NCBI GenBank assembly: GCA_015062805.1
Contig: SUTQ01000020.1
Location: forward strand, 1-44,812
Source of the DNA: Methanosphaera stadtmanae
GTDB lineage: Archaea > Methanobacteriota > Methanobacteria > Methanobacteriales > Methanobacteriaceae
Direction: 5' to 3'
Length of the DNA: 44,812 nt
Shown here: positions 34,684-44,113 of the stretch, piece after piece
Numbering within the stretch: the stretch's first letter is position 1
Layout of the letters: each line of letters opens with the position of its first letter
Notes under the pieces: generated by a model
Database searches by the model: none
What the model saw: the letters and a program-made list of their open reading frames with translations, nothing else
Told to the model about the DNA's origin: nothing
Position numbers and translations under genes: made by a program

Positions 34684-34767
34684 CTCCTTTTTACCTTTAT
34701 GGTATTAGGGATATTTTTAGTTAAGTTGTTGAATAGGATATATACCAGAAAGGAGCATTTAAGTAAT

Positions 34768-34956
34768 ATGCAATCTAGAAAAGATACAAGATTTGAAAAA
34801 GCTAGATTAATTGGTTCACGAGCATTACAAATTTCAATGGGAGCAAAACCATTAGTAGAATTTGAACCTGATGAAGATACAATTAAAATAGCAATACGTG
34901 AATATGAGGAAGGAGTACTTCCATTAGATGCAGTAGTTAAAGATGAATATAAGTAA
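34768..34956 (+). CDS. rpoK: RNA polymerase subunit K (Rpo6)
   Basis: A 62-residue omega/RPB6-like subunit that aids RNA polymerase assembly. It has [20 protein letters not shown] and ends with [15 protein letters not shown]. The frame is open back to an ATG at 34672, giving a 32-residue hydrophobic extension ([16 protein letters not shown]), but Rpo6 proteins begin close to TRFEKAR and AAGGAG lies at 34750-34755 before ATG 34768, so I use the short form. The extension is therefore probably untranslated leader. Confidence 0.9.
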   Translation: MQSRKDTRFEKARLIGSRALQISMGAKPLVEFEPDEDTIKIAIREYEEGVLPLDAVVKDEYK

Positions 34957-35076
34957 ATTATTTATTTTTAATACCTGAGTATGAAATTTAAATTTCTTAT
35001 TTATACACTTAGAAAGAAATAAAAAAAAGCCCTTTAATTGAACAACTATTTCTACATTTAAAAAGAGGTGTTTTTT

Positions 35077-36321
35077 ATGGATAGTGTAATTGAAGACGTA
35101 CGATTAAGAAAAATAATAGATAGTAGAGGAAATCCAACTGTTGAAGCAGATATTTTAACTTGGAATGGATTCGGTAGAGCTGCAGCACCTAGTGGAGCAA
35201 GTACGGGAATAAATGAAGTTGCATCATTCCCAGAAGGTGGAGTAGATCAAGTAATAGCTGAAGTTGAAGATTTAATTTCATCTGAAATTATTGGAATGGA
35301 AGCAGAAGATTTAAGAGAAATTGACACAGTGCTTAAAGAAATTGACGGTACTGATAACTTCTCTACAATAGGTGGAAATACAGCAGTAGCAGTATCCATG
35401 GCAACAGCAAAAGCAGCAGCTTCAAGTTACAACTTACCATTATACAAATTTTTAGGCGGAATCATGCCTGTATCAATTCCTTTCCCATTAGGAAATATGA
35501 TTAACGGTGGAGCACATGCTGGTACAAATGCACCAGATATTCAAGAATTTTTAGTAATTCCTGTAGGTGCATCTAACATAATGGAAGCAATGGAAACAAA
35601 CATCAACGTTCACAGAAGAATAAAAGAAAAAATTCAAGCAACTGACAGTACATTTACTGGAGGTAAAGGTGACGAAGGTGGATGGGCTCCTAACCTTACA
35701 AACGAACAAGCTTTAGAAATTCAAACATCTTCATGTGAAGAGATTACAGATGAAACTGGAGTAGAAGTAAGACCAGGTTTAGATGTAGCATCAAGTGAAT
35801 TCTGGAATGAAAAAGAACAAAAATACATTTATGAACGTGAAGGAACATCCAGAACAGTTGAAGAACAAATTGATTATATCGCAGATTTAGTAGATACCTA
35901 CAAATTCTTCTATGTAGAAGACCCAATTCAAGAAAATGACTTCGAAGCATTTGCTGAATTAACAGCTAAATCAGGTAAAGATTGTTTAATTTGTGGAGAC
36001 GACCTATTTGTAACCAATCCTGAAATATTGGCAAAAGGAATTGAAGCAAAAGCAGCAAATTCATTAATCATTAAACCAAACCAAATAGGTACATTAACTG
36101 ATACTTACAATTCTATCCAATTAGCAAAAGCTAACAAATATGTTCCAGTAGTATCTCACAGATCCGGTGAAACTACAGATGAAACAATTGCACATATTGC
36201 AGTAGCATTCAATGCACCAATCATTAAAACTGGAGCAGCTGGTGGAGAAAGAATAGCAAAACTTAATGAATTAGTCAGAATTGAAGAAGAATTACCAAAT
36301 CCAAAAATGGCTGATTTATAG
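35077..36321 (+). CDS. eno: Enolase
   Basis: A 414-residue enolase interconverting 2-phosphoglycerate and phosphoenolpyruvate. It has [18 protein letters not shown], the flexible loop [28 protein letters not shown], the metal-site segments [12 protein letters not shown] and CGDDLFVTN, the catalytic lysine in [11 protein letters not shown], and [19 protein letters not shown] precedes ATG 35077; the GTG at 35068 is part of it. Location after rpoK and before ferredoxin and rps2 is typical for Methanobacteriales. A 14-bp palindrome (34983-34996) lies in the leader. Confidence 0.97.
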   Translation: MDSVIEDVRLRKIIDSRGNPTVEADILTWNGFGRAAAPSGASTGINEVASFPEGGVDQVIAEVEDLISSEIIGMEAEDLREIDTVLKEIDGTDNFSTIGGNTAVAVSMATAKAAASSYNLPLYKFLGGIMPVSIPFPLGNMINGGAHAGTNAPDIQEFLVIPVGASNIMEAMETNINVHRRIKEKIQATDSTFTGGKGDEGGWAPNLTNEQALEIQTSSCEEITDETGVEVRPGLDVASSEFWNEKEQKYIYEREGTSRTVEEQIDYIADLVDTYKFFYVEDPIQENDFEAFAELTAKSGKDCLICGDDLFVTNPEILAKGIEAKAANSLIIKPNQIGTLTDTYNSIQLAKANKYVPVVSHRSGETTDETIAHIAVAFNAPIIKTGAAGGERIAKLNELVRIEEELPNPKMADL

Positions 36322-36332
36322 ACGGGTTTAAT

Positions 36333-36518
36333 ATGTATATTAACATAGACTATGAAAAATGTAACTCATTAAACTGTTTGGAATGCTTAGATTTATGTCC
36401 AATGCAAGTTTTTGAAATTAAAAATAATCATTTGGTTATTGAAAATATTGATGCTTGCTGTGGCTGTTTGGCATGTCAGGAAGTATGTAGTTATGATGCA
36501 ATTAGTCTTTCATATTAA
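36333..36518 (+). CDS. Small 2[4Fe-4S] ferredoxin
   Basis: A 61-residue ferredoxin with two cluster motifs. The first is C10-x4-C-x2-C-x3-CP, one gap longer than usual between the first two cysteines. The second is CxxCxxCxxxC in CCGCLACQEVC, followed by SYDAISLS. It may serve as a low-potential electron carrier; its partner is not evident. It lies 11 bases after eno and 46 before rps2, likely in one operon. No clear ribosome binding site beyond GGG. Confidence 0.9.
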   Translation: MYINIDYEKCNSLNCLECLDLCPMQVFEIKNNHLVIENIDACCGCLACQEVCSYDAISLSY

Positions 36519-36564
36519 AACAAGGAAAATATTTTAAAAAAAATTATTATAAAGAGGAAATAAA

Positions 36565-37161
36565 ATGTCTGAATTATTAATACCATTAGATAAGTACCTA
36601 GCAGCAGGTTTACACATAGGTACTCAACAAAAAACCAAAGATATGGAAAAATACATCTACAGAGTAAGAGCAGATGGTCTTCACGTATTAGATGTAAAAA
36701 GCAGTAACGATAAAATTATCATCGCTGCAAAATTATTATCAAAATATGACCCTGATGATGTTCTTGTAGTAAGTACAAGACAATATGGTCAAGCACCAGT
36801 TAAAAAATTCGGTGAAGTAACTGGATGTAAAACCATTCCTGGAAGATTCATCCCTGGTACTCTTACAAACCCTAGATATTCCAAATTTATAGAACCAAAA
36901 TTATTAGTTGTAACTGACCCTAGAAGTGACTCACAAGCAGTTATTGAAGCAAGACAAAACGGTATTCCTGTAGTAGCTTTATGTGATACAGAAAACCTTT
37001 TATCCAATGTTGATGTTGCAATTCCTGTAAACAACAAAGGTAGAAAAGCTATTGCTTTAGTATACTGGTTACTTGCTAGACAAGTATTAAGAAACAGAGG
37101 AGTCTTATCCAGTGATGAAGAATTTGATTTAGATCCTACTGATTTCGAATTAAAAATATAA
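36565..37161 (+). CDS. rps2: 30S ribosomal protein S2 (uS2)
   Basis: A 198-residue archaeal uS2. It has [60 protein letters not shown] and [30 protein letters not shown] precedes the ATG. It ends the rps13-rps2 run, as shown by the hairpin and T8 after it. Confidence 0.97.
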   Translation: MSELLIPLDKYLAAGLHIGTQQKTKDMEKYIYRVRADGLHVLDVKSSNDKIIIAAKLLSKYDPDDVLVVSTRQYGQAPVKKFGEVTGCKTIPGRFIPGTLTNPRYSKFIEPKLLVVTDPRSDSQAVIEARQNGIPVVALCDTENLLSNVDVAIPVNNKGRKAIALVYWLLARQVLRNRGVLSSDEEFDLDPTDFELKI

Positions 37162-37176
37162 TTTTGTAGGGAATTG

Positions 37177-37215
37177 ATAGAAGAGATTTATCTTCTATAT
37201 TTTACTATTTTTTTT
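37177..37215 (+). terminator. Hairpin plus T8 terminator after rps2
   Basis: A perfect 8-bp stem ATAGAAGA / TCTTCTAT with loop GATTTA (37177-37198) is followed after nine bases by eight T (37208-37215). Confidence 0.6.
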
Positions 37216-37387
37216 GGCTAAATTTTATAGCTTCTTTTTTTCTAAGTTATTTATTTTGTGTTAATATTGTTTCTTGTTTTACCTAATGTATTATGATTAA
37301 GTATTTTTCTACCTACTGGTAAGTTGGTAAAATTGAATACAAATGAAAAATATTATTTCTTTTATTTTCATTAAATTATAATTTTTT

Positions 37388-37417
37388 AAAAAAAGAAGGT
37401 AGAATAGTATCTATTCT
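37388..37417 (-). terminator. Hairpin plus T-run terminator after the Memo gene
   Basis: AGAATAG / CTATTCT with loop TAT (37401-37417, perfect) followed on the minus strand by a run of seven T (37388-37394 as A). It lies about 35 bases past the minus-strand gene. Confidence 0.5.
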
Positions 37418-37453
37418 TTATTGGTTTTTAGGTTTTGAAAAAATTCTAAAAAA

Positions 37454-38287
37454 TTATTCTGTGATTATACTTGACATATAACCAACCACATTATCATAAT
37501 CTCCGGATGTATCACCACTAGTTGTATGATTTAATACAATAGAACTATTAGCATTTTGTAGTTTTGAATAACATATTGCTGTTATAACGGGTCCATATCC
37601 ACACATTGTAATATCATAATCTATTATATCTTTTATCATTTGATTCATGTCCATTGATTCAACAGATTTTATTATTTTGTTGTCTAAAAAGGTTGTAGTT
37701 TCTTGGTCATCATAATGATTTAAATCGGTACTTGCAATAATTACACAGTTTCTATTTAACTTATTTATTACAGTGTCTAAACTTTCAGCAAGTTTTTCAC
37801 ATAACTGTGGAATTTGTTGGGAGATAACGATGGGCACAATCTTGAAATCATGATCTTCACAGATATACTGTAAAAAAGGTAGTTCTACTTCTATGCTGTG
37901 TTCTCTGACGTGTGCATTATTGTCAATGTAAACGTTTGAATCAACATTCAATAATTCTTGTATGAATTCAGTGTCAACATCAACCAATCCTAAGGGGGTT
38001 TCCCATTTTTCATAATCACAAACATCAATCTTTGTACCGTAGCCTGTATGATTTGGTCCTAATATAATAAAGGTATCCGGTAATTCATTTTTTCTTACTT
38101 CATTGAAAGTATAGCATGCTGTTTTACCGGAATAAATGTAACCAGCATGTGGAACTATTCCTGCAACAAGTTTACTATGAATCTTGTTGTCTTTTTTAAC
38201 TTTACTAAATAACTTTTCAATATCTTCCATTAAATAATCAGGATTATTTTCATAAAACATTCCACTAACACATGGCAATCGTATCAT
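37454..38287 (-). CDS. Memo family protein (AmmeMemoRadiSam protein B type)
   Basis: A 277-residue Memo-like protein with a fold related to extradiol dioxygenases. It begins IRLPCVSGMFYENNP. Probable metal or substrate histidines are in IVPHAGYIYSG, LGPNHTGYG and HVREHSIEVELPFLQ; Cys in MCGYGPV is the family cysteine. In prokaryotes Memo is linked to AMMECR1 and a radical SAM protein, with unknown chemistry; those partners are not seen here. It is on the minus strand between rps2 and mvk, a region where relatives also have a Memo gene. AAGTGAT precedes the start. Confidence 0.9.
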   Translation of the reverse strand: MIRLPCVSGMFYENNPDYLMEDIEKLFSKVKKDNKIHSKLVAGIVPHAGYIYSGKTACYTFNEVRKNELPDTFIILGPNHTGYGTKIDVCDYEKWETPLGLVDVDTEFIQELLNVDSNVYIDNNAHVREHSIEVELPFLQYICEDHDFKIVPIVISQQIPQLCEKLAESLDTVINKLNRNCVIIASTDLNHYDDQETTTFLDNKIIKSVESMDMNQMIKDIIDYDITMCGYGPVITAICYSKLQNANSSIVLNHTTSGDTSGDYDNVVGYMSSIITE

Positions 38288-38711
38288 TCAAATCACTTCT
38301 TAAATATAAATATGTTTTTTAAGGTTAATAATATGATGATTGAATTAACAGTTATTACATTTTCTCAAAAATCTTTTTAGTAACATTTATAATATATAAT
38401 ACAAATATATATTATTAACAGATTCTCTAATAATAATTGATTAAATAATCAGTGATTGTTACATAGTAACGGTATAAGAAAGGATTTTTTTTATGCTTGA
38501 GAATCATTTTAAGGGAATTGTCTTTTTAAGACAAATGTATTGGAATTAGGTAGGTAAAACTCAAGGTAGTATATCTATGGATAATATTACACTCATCTTA
38601 CCTTCAGTACTAAAAGTAGATTATATGTAATACTGATAACTATCGAAATTAATATACTTTCTATTTTTACTAATTTTTTTACATGAATCCTTGGCTAATA
38701 GGAGAAAAATT
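38288..38711. promoter_or_regulatory. Memo-mvk divergent region with long mvk leader and possible sORF
   Basis: This is a 424-bp gap. TATA-like sequence lies at about 38385-38400, which would start mvk transcription near 38415-38425. The leader would hold hairpins at 38438-38451, 38458-38470, 38518-38534 (7 bp perfect) and 38604-38636, and an 18-codon ORF at 38493-38549. A second TATA-like stretch (AATTAATATAC) is near 38646-38656 and could start a short leader. AGGAG at 38700-38704 serves mvk. Confidence 0.4.
38493..38549 (+). CDS. Possible 18-residue leader peptide
   Basis: ATG at 38493 with AAAGGA about nine bases upstream, encoding MLENHFKGIVFLRQMYWN and a TAG stop. It spans the 7-bp hairpin at 38518-38534. 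I see no repeated regulatory codon. It may be chance; listed because it has a plausible ribosome binding site inside a long leader. Confidence 0.2.
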   Translation: MLENHFKGIVFLRQMYWN

Positions 38712-39683
38712 ATGAAAATTAAAGCTTTTGCACCAGGAAAACTAATATTGTTTGGTGAACATTCTGTTGTACATAATAAACCGGCAATTGCAGTAGCAAT
38801 CAATAAGGGAGTAGATGTAGAACTAAACTCTAGAAATGACGGTATTGTTACAGTAGAAGTGCCTTCCATAAATTATTCAAAAGAACATGAATTGGTGGAT
38901 AAAAAGCTAATTTTTGAATTGGATAGTCAAAATAAAATGATTACTGATTATGTTTATGAAGTTATAGACTTATTTGAATTTGAAACTGGTTTTGATTTAA
39001 CAGTCGATATCAAAATGTACTTGGGAGCTGGACTGGGTTCTTCAGCGGCAGTAACTGTTAGTTGTATAAAAGCATTATCATTATTCAATGGTATTGAAAT
39101 GGATAAAAAAGAGATTGCAACAAAGGCACGTAATATAGAAATAAAAATACAGGGTGCCGCTAGCCCTATAGATACATCAATGAGTACATATGGTGGAATA
39201 ATCTACATCAATGAAGAATTCGAGTTAGAAAGAATTAAATTTGATATGGACTTGCCGTTAATAGTTTCAAACTGTGAATTAAGTGGAAACACGGGACAAT
39301 TAGTGGAATCAGTTAGACAAAAATATGTAAAATATCCTGAAATAGTTGGAAACATTTTCAATGCGATGCAGGAAATTGCTAAAAATGCAAGAATTGCCCT
39401 AGAAGATAGTAATTCCGAAAAATTAGGGGATCTAATGAATTTAAATCAAGGATTATTGGATTCAATTGGAGTTAACACGATTGAACTATCGGATATGGTT
39501 TATTTATCCAGAAAATTTGGAGCAAAAGGTTCAAAATTAACTGGTAGTGGTGGTGGTGGCTGTATAATAGCTTACTGTCCAGAAAACATAGATCAGGTCT
39601 ATAAGCAATTAAGTAAGAAATATCCTACATTTAAATGTGAACAATCAGATGATGGAGTTTACGGTAGAATCATTCAAAAATAA
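38712..39683 (+). CDS. mvk: Mevalonate kinase
   Basis: A 323-residue GHMP kinase phosphorylating mevalonate to 5-phosphomevalonate. It begins MKIKAFAPGKLILFGEHSVV. The ATP loop is GAGLGSSAA (105-113), the catalytic Asp155 is in SPIDTSMSTYGG, and the C-terminal motif is KLTGSGGGGCI. AGGAG at 38700-38704 fits ATG 38712; the TTG at 38691 in the same frame is rejected. It is the first gene of the isoprenoid cluster. Confidence 0.95.
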   Translation: MKIKAFAPGKLILFGEHSVVHNKPAIAVAINKGVDVELNSRNDGIVTVEVPSINYSKEHELVDKKLIFELDSQNKMITDYVYEVIDLFEFETGFDLTVDIKMYLGAGLGSSAAVTVSCIKALSLFNGIEMDKKEIATKARNIEIKIQGAASPIDTSMSTYGGIIYINEEFELERIKFDMDLPLIVSNCELSGNTGQLVESVRQKYVKYPEIVGNIFNAMQEIAKNARIALEDSNSEKLGDLMNLNQGLLDSIGVNTIELSDMVYLSRKFGAKGSKLTGSGGGGCIIAYCPENIDQVYKQLSKKYPTFKCEQSDDGVYGRIIQK

Positions 39684-39701
39684 TTCAAGGATGAAATTAT
39701 T

Positions 39702-40490
39702 ATGATGATAGTAAAACTAGGTGGTAGTGCATTAACCATTAAAGATGCAAAAGAAGCAACGGTTGATGAAGTAAATTTGGATAGAATTGCAGAAGAAGTA
39801 TCAAATTACAATGATGATATGGTAATTGTGCATGGGGCAGGTTCATTTGGTCATATACTTGCAAAAAAATATGCAATAGGGGATAAAATAACAAACGCTC
39901 AAGAAAATCTTTTTAAAATTGAAGGTTTAAGTTTAACACAATCCTCAATGCAATTACTTAACTATCGTGTAGTAAGTAAATTACAGGAAAAAGGTATACC
40001 TGCGATAGGTATAAAACCATCAACATTTATAATCACAGAAAATCAAAGAATATCGATTTGTGATACAAGTATAGTTAAACGATATGTAGATGAAGGATTT
40101 GTACCAGTATTATATGGTGATGCAGTTTTAGATATGAATGAAGACATAAAATTTGCAATAATCTCCGGAGATCAAATAATTACATACTTCGCTAAAGCCC
40201 TGAAGGCAGATAAGGTAATATTGTCTTCTGATGTTGACGGAATATTTACTGATAATCCAAAGACAAATCCTGATGCAAAGTTAATAGAAGTTGTTACTAA
40301 GGATACTCAATTAACATTGACTGAAAATGAAAATCAAGCAGATGTAACAGGTGGTATGGCAGGAAAAATAAGGGAATTATTGGAACTTGCCGAAGATGGA
40401 ATTGAATCCATAATTATTAATGCAGAAAAAGAAGGAAACCTAAAACTAGCAGTTTCAGGAAAGGATGTTAAGGGTACTATAATTAGATAA
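39702..40490 (+). CDS. Isopentenyl phosphate kinase
   Basis: A 262-residue amino-acid-kinase-fold enzyme that phosphorylates isopentenyl phosphate to the diphosphate in the archaeal alternative mevalonate route. It begins MMIVKLGGSALTIKD. HGAGSFGH (44-51) includes the histidine that marks the family and binds the phosphate. YGDAVLD, ISGDQI and ILSSDVDGIFTDNP follow. ATG 39702 and ATG 39705 are adjacent; AAGGATG lies upstream. It follows mvk by 18 bases and precedes fni. Confidence 0.95.
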   Translation: MMIVKLGGSALTIKDAKEATVDEVNLDRIAEEVSNYNDDMVIVHGAGSFGHILAKKYAIGDKITNAQENLFKIEGLSLTQSSMQLLNYRVVSKLQEKGIPAIGIKPSTFIITENQRISICDTSIVKRYVDEGFVPVLYGDAVLDMNEDIKFAIISGDQIITYFAKALKADKVILSSDVDGIFTDNPKTNPDAKLIEVVTKDTQLTLTENENQADVTGGMAGKIRELLELAEDGIESIIINAEKEGNLKLAVSGKDVKGTIIR

Positions 40491-40532
40491 TTTTAATCTT
40501 TAATCAATAAAACATTAAGGAGGTAAAATGTT

Positions 40533-41582
40533 GTGATATCAGACAGAAAATTAGCTCATCTAGAGATATGTAAAAACAACAATGTAGAACATAATAAAAC
40601 TACAGGTTTTGAAGATATTGAATTAGTTCATAGGACATTACCGGAAGTTAATTTTGACGATATTGATACATCAATAGAGTTTCTTGGAAACACTCTTGAT
40701 TCACCTTTAATTATCTCAGCAATAACTGGTGGACATGAAGCAAGTAAAGAAATCAATAAAAATCTTGCAATAGCTACTGAAAATACCAGTATTGCAATGG
40801 GTGTGGGTAGTCAAAGAGCAGGAATAACTCATGAAAAATTGGAAGATACATTCACAGTTGTCAGGGATTATGTAAGAAAATCAATGATAATAGGTAACAT
40901 TGGAGCACCACAAGTAGAATATGCTCCAAAAGCAATAGAAATGTTAGATTGTGATGCATTAGCTATTCATTTAAATCCATTACAGGAAATCATTCAACCT
41001 GAAGGAGATATAAATGCTAAAGGCTATGTTGAATCTATAAAAGAAATATGTTCTGGAACCAATATTCCAATAATAGCAAAAGAAACCGGTGCAGGTATAG
41101 ACGGAAGAGACGCAAAAATACTTGAAGATATCGGTGTAGATGCAATAGACATTCAAGGAGTAGGTGGAACAAGTTGGGCAGCAGTTGAAACATATAGGGC
41201 AGAAGATCCAAATCTTGGAAATCTATTCTGGGATTGGGGTATCCCTACAGCTGTAAGTACAATAGACGTATTGGAAAATACTTCATTACCTGTTGTATCA
41301 TCTGGTGGTATCAGAAATGGATTAGAGGCAGCAAAAGCTATTAGTTTGGGAGCAGATTGTGTGGGAATGGCATTACCATTTTTAAAATATGCTTATGAAA
41401 GCCCTGAATTAATTGAAGAAAAAATTAACCAATTCACCAGAGAATTAAAAACAGCAATGTTCCTTGTTGGAGCATCAAATATAGAAGAATTAAAACAAAA
41501 AAGATTGATTATCACTGGAAAAACTAGGGAAATATTAACAGAAATGAATATCGATACAAAAAAATACGCGAGGAGGATATAA
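40533..41582 (+). CDS. fni: Isopentenyl-diphosphate delta-isomerase, type II
   Basis: A 349-residue FMN-dependent enzyme converting IPP to DMAPP. It has DRKLAHLEICKN, SPLIISAITGGHEASKEINK, GVGSQRAGI, HLNPLQEIIQPEGD, and the FMN phosphate region SSGGIRNGLEAAKAISLGAD. The GTG start at 40533 is eight bases after AAGGAGGT. An ATG at 40528 reads only two codons before a TGA that overlaps this GTG. The stop is one base before the rnj start. Confidence 0.95.
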   Translation: MISDRKLAHLEICKNNNVEHNKTTGFEDIELVHRTLPEVNFDDIDTSIEFLGNTLDSPLIISAITGGHEASKEINKNLAIATENTSIAMGVGSQRAGITHEKLEDTFTVVRDYVRKSMIIGNIGAPQVEYAPKAIEMLDCDALAIHLNPLQEIIQPEGDINAKGYVESIKEICSGTNIPIIAKETGAGIDGRDAKILEDIGVDAIDIQGVGGTSWAAVETYRAEDPNLGNLFWDWGIPTAVSTIDVLENTSLPVVSSGGIRNGLEAAKAISLGADCVGMALPFLKYAYESPELIEEKINQFTRELKTAMFLVGASNIEELKQKRLIITGKTREILTEMNIDTKKYARRI

Positions 41583-41583
41583 T

Positions 41584-42927
41584 TTGACAATAGAAGTAAT
41601 AGCAGTCGGAGGATACGAACAAATTGGAAAAAACATGACTGCTGTAAAAGTAAATGATGATGTAGTAATATTTGATATGGGTATACACCTTGACAGACTT
41701 CATATTCATGAAGATACAGACATATCAAGGATGCATAGTTTAGATTTGATAGAACGTGGAGTAATCCCTGATGATACGTTAATGAGGGAAGTTGATGGTA
41801 AAGTTAGAGCAATAGTATGTACACACGGTCACTTGGATCACATAGGAGCAATAGCAAAACTTGCACACAGATATGAAGCTCCAATTATCGCTACACCATA
41901 TACTATTGCATTAATAGAAAAAACCATTAAAGGTGAACGTAAATTTAAAGTAAACAATCCTTTAAAAATATTAAATCCTGGAGAAAAATTACAGATATCA
42001 CCTAATTTAACTCTTGAATTTGTTAGAACAACACATAGTATACCTCAAACAATTACGGCAGCTCTTCACACACCAGAAGGAGTTGTGATTTACGCAAACG
42101 ACTTTAAATTTGACAACCATCAGATGGTTTCACCACCACCTGACTACAGAAGATTCCGTGAAATAGGTAAAAAAGGTGTTAAAGTAGCAATAATGGATAC
42201 TACAAACATCAAAGAGGTTAAAGAAAGTAAAACACATTCCGAAAAGATTGCAAGAGATTTACTTAAAGATGTTCTAAAAGGACCTTTGGAAGAAAGAAAA
42301 GGATTAATCGTTACAACATTCTCAAGTCACATAGAAAGAATTCAAGCAATAACAAAAATTGCTGAAAGAAGCCGAAGAAAAGTATTAATCCTTGGACGTA
42401 GTATGGAAAGATACTGTTCAATAGCAGAATCATTAGGAATTCTAAACTTACCACGAAACGTAAGCATATATGGAAATTCAAAGTCAATCAACAAGGCATT
42501 GGCCAGAGCAAATGATAACAGAACAAAATACATGCTAATTGTAACAGGTCACCAGGGAGAACCTGATGCATTACTTCCAAGAATTGCAAACAATAAAACT
42601 AACTTCGAAATCAAACCTGGAGACAACATAGTCTTTTCAGCTACTACAATTCCAAACCCAATAAACCTTGCTAATAGGGATTTATTAAACAGAAGACTCA
42701 AAGAAAGAGGTGCAAGAATATACAATAATGTTCACGTTTCTGGTCACGCAGGTCCGGAAGACTTAAGAGACTTTATAAGAATGTTAAATCCGCAACACTT
42801 AATCCCATCACACGGTGATTTAAGTCATTTAGCAGCATTTGTAGAACTAGCAGAAGAAGAAGGATATAAATTAGGAAATGATGTTCACATACTAAGAAAT
42901 GGACAAGCCCAAGTATTTAATAGGTGA
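41584..42927 (+). CDS. rnj: Ribonuclease J
   Basis: A 447-residue archaeal RNase J, a 5'-to-3' exonuclease of the metallo-beta-lactamase/beta-CASP group. The metal motif HGHLDHIGA begins at His81 (H81, H83, D85, H86), with later ligands in TTHSIPQT and [10 protein letters not shown]; the beta-CASP part includes [21 protein letters not shown] and [12 protein letters not shown], and HLIPSHGD. It starts at TTG with GAGGAGG at 41570-41577. Its place inside the isoprenoid cluster is conserved in Methanobacteriales. Confidence 0.94.
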   Translation: MTIEVIAVGGYEQIGKNMTAVKVNDDVVIFDMGIHLDRLHIHEDTDISRMHSLDLIERGVIPDDTLMREVDGKVRAIVCTHGHLDHIGAIAKLAHRYEAPIIATPYTIALIEKTIKGERKFKVNNPLKILNPGEKLQISPNLTLEFVRTTHSIPQTITAALHTPEGVVIYANDFKFDNHQMVSPPPDYRRFREIGKKGVKVAIMDTTNIKEVKESKTHSEKIARDLLKDVLKGPLEERKGLIVTTFSSHIERIQAITKIAERSRRKVLILGRSMERYCSIAESLGILNLPRNVSIYGNSKSINKALARANDNRTKYMLIVTGHQGEPDALLPRIANNKTNFEIKPGDNIVFSATTIPNPINLANRDLLNRRLKERGARIYNNVHVSGHAGPEDLRDFIRMLNPQHLIPSHGDLSHLAAFVELAEEEGYKLGNDVHILRNGQAQVFNR

Positions 42928-42932
42928 TTATA

Positions 42933-43916
42933 ATGGATGTATTGGAAATATTAAAAGCATACTCAGCAGATGTTGATTTAGAAATTGAAGAAGCTTTAAG
43001 CACACTTGAACCAGATGAATTAAAAGATGCTTCAGCACATTTAATTAAAGCAGGCGGAAAAAAATTCAGACCAGCATTAACAGTACTAAGCTGTCAGGCA
43101 GTAGGTGGAGAAACAGAAAAAGCATTAAAAGCTGCAGCTTCACTCGAACTGATTCACACCTTCAGTCTCATACATGATGATATAATGGATAATGACGATA
43201 CAAGACGTGGAATGAAAGCAGTACACAAAATCTGGGGAGAACCGTTAGCAATACTCGCAGGTGACACATTATTTGCTAAAGCATATGAAACAATCATCAA
43301 AACTGCAGATGACAACATTGCATATGAAAGAGCAATAGATGCATTACGTGTACTCGTTGATTCATGTATTAAAATCTGTGAAGGTCAGGCATTAGACATG
43401 TCATTCGAAGACACATTTGAAGTAACACAAGATGAATACATGAACATGATCTACAAAAAAACAGGAGCACTTATTACCGGAGCAACAGCAGCAGGAGCAA
43501 TTATTGGTGGAGCTTCATCAATGCAAATCAAAGCATTACAGGAATACGGCCGTAATGTAGGATTGGCTTTCCAGATACAGGATGATTACATTGATTTAAC
43601 AGGTGACGAATCAATAGGAAAACCTGTTGGCAGTGACCTTGTCGAAGGTAAAAAAACAATCATGGTATTATACGCACTTGAAAAAGCTAATCAGGAAGAT
43701 CATGATAGGTTAATAGAATTGTTAGAAGCAAATGATGAAAATATCATTCCTGAAGCAATGGCATTACTCGAAAAATATGGTGCAATACAATATGCTAGAG
43801 CAGTAGCATATGATTGTGTAATTAAGGCAAAAGAATCATTAGGATTCTTGCCTGAATCAGAAGCAAAAGATGCATTAATGAAACTTGCAGACTTTGTATT
43901 TACAAGAAAAGCATAG
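42933..43916 (+). CDS. idsA: Short-chain isoprenyl diphosphate synthase (GGPP/FPP synthase)
   Basis: A 327-residue trans-prenyltransferase that extends IPP and DMAPP to farnesyl and geranylgeranyl diphosphate for ether lipids. The first Asp-rich motif is DDIMD (82-86) with RRG after it; the second is in [24 protein letters not shown] binds IPP. I choose ATG 42933; the GTG at 42924 lies in the AGGTGAT ribosome binding site that overlaps the rnj stop. Product chain length is not settled from sequence. Confidence 0.94.
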   Translation: MDVLEILKAYSADVDLEIEEALSTLEPDELKDASAHLIKAGGKKFRPALTVLSCQAVGGETEKALKAAASLELIHTFSLIHDDIMDNDDTRRGMKAVHKIWGEPLAILAGDTLFAKAYETIIKTADDNIAYERAIDALRVLVDSCIKICEGQALDMSFEDTFEVTQDEYMNMIYKKTGALITGATAAGAIIGGASSMQIKALQEYGRNVGLAFQIQDDYIDLTGDESIGKPVGSDLVEGKKTIMVLYALEKANQEDHDRLIELLEANDENIIPEAMALLEKYGAIQYARAVAYDCVIKAKESLGFLPESEAKDALMKLADFVFTRKA

Positions 43917-44008
43917 ATACTTTTTAACTTAACCTCCCAACAATACTTTTTTTACATTAGATTTTAACATTCTTTGTTTAAAATTATTTAAATTTTGAAT
44001 TTTATGAA

Positions 44009-44053
44009 TTATCATTTTAAAAAACAATAACTTATCATTATAAAAAACAATAA
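44009..44053 (+). repeat. Two 22-bp direct repeats upstream of ferritin
   Basis: Copies at 44009-44030 and 44032-44053 share the core ATCATTwTAAAAAACAAT and differ at one position in 22. The period is 23 bp. They end about nine bases before the ferritin TATA box. Confidence 0.75.
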
Positions 44054-44062
44054 TTTGAAAAG

Positions 44063-44070
44063 TATATAAA
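44063..44070 (+). promoter_or_regulatory. TATA box of ferritin gene
   Basis: TATATAAA, preceded by AAAAG as a possible BRE. Initiation is expected near 44090-44097, just before AGGAGAAGG. Confidence 0.55.
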
Positions 44071-44113
44071 TTTTAATTTATCATAATAATATTATAAAAT
44101 AGGAGAAGGTATA

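Noticed and set aside
34672-34767. N-terminal extension of RpoK with a membrane span
   Set aside because: No ribosome binding site at 34672, the family starts near TRFEKAR, and AAGGAG lies before ATG 34768.
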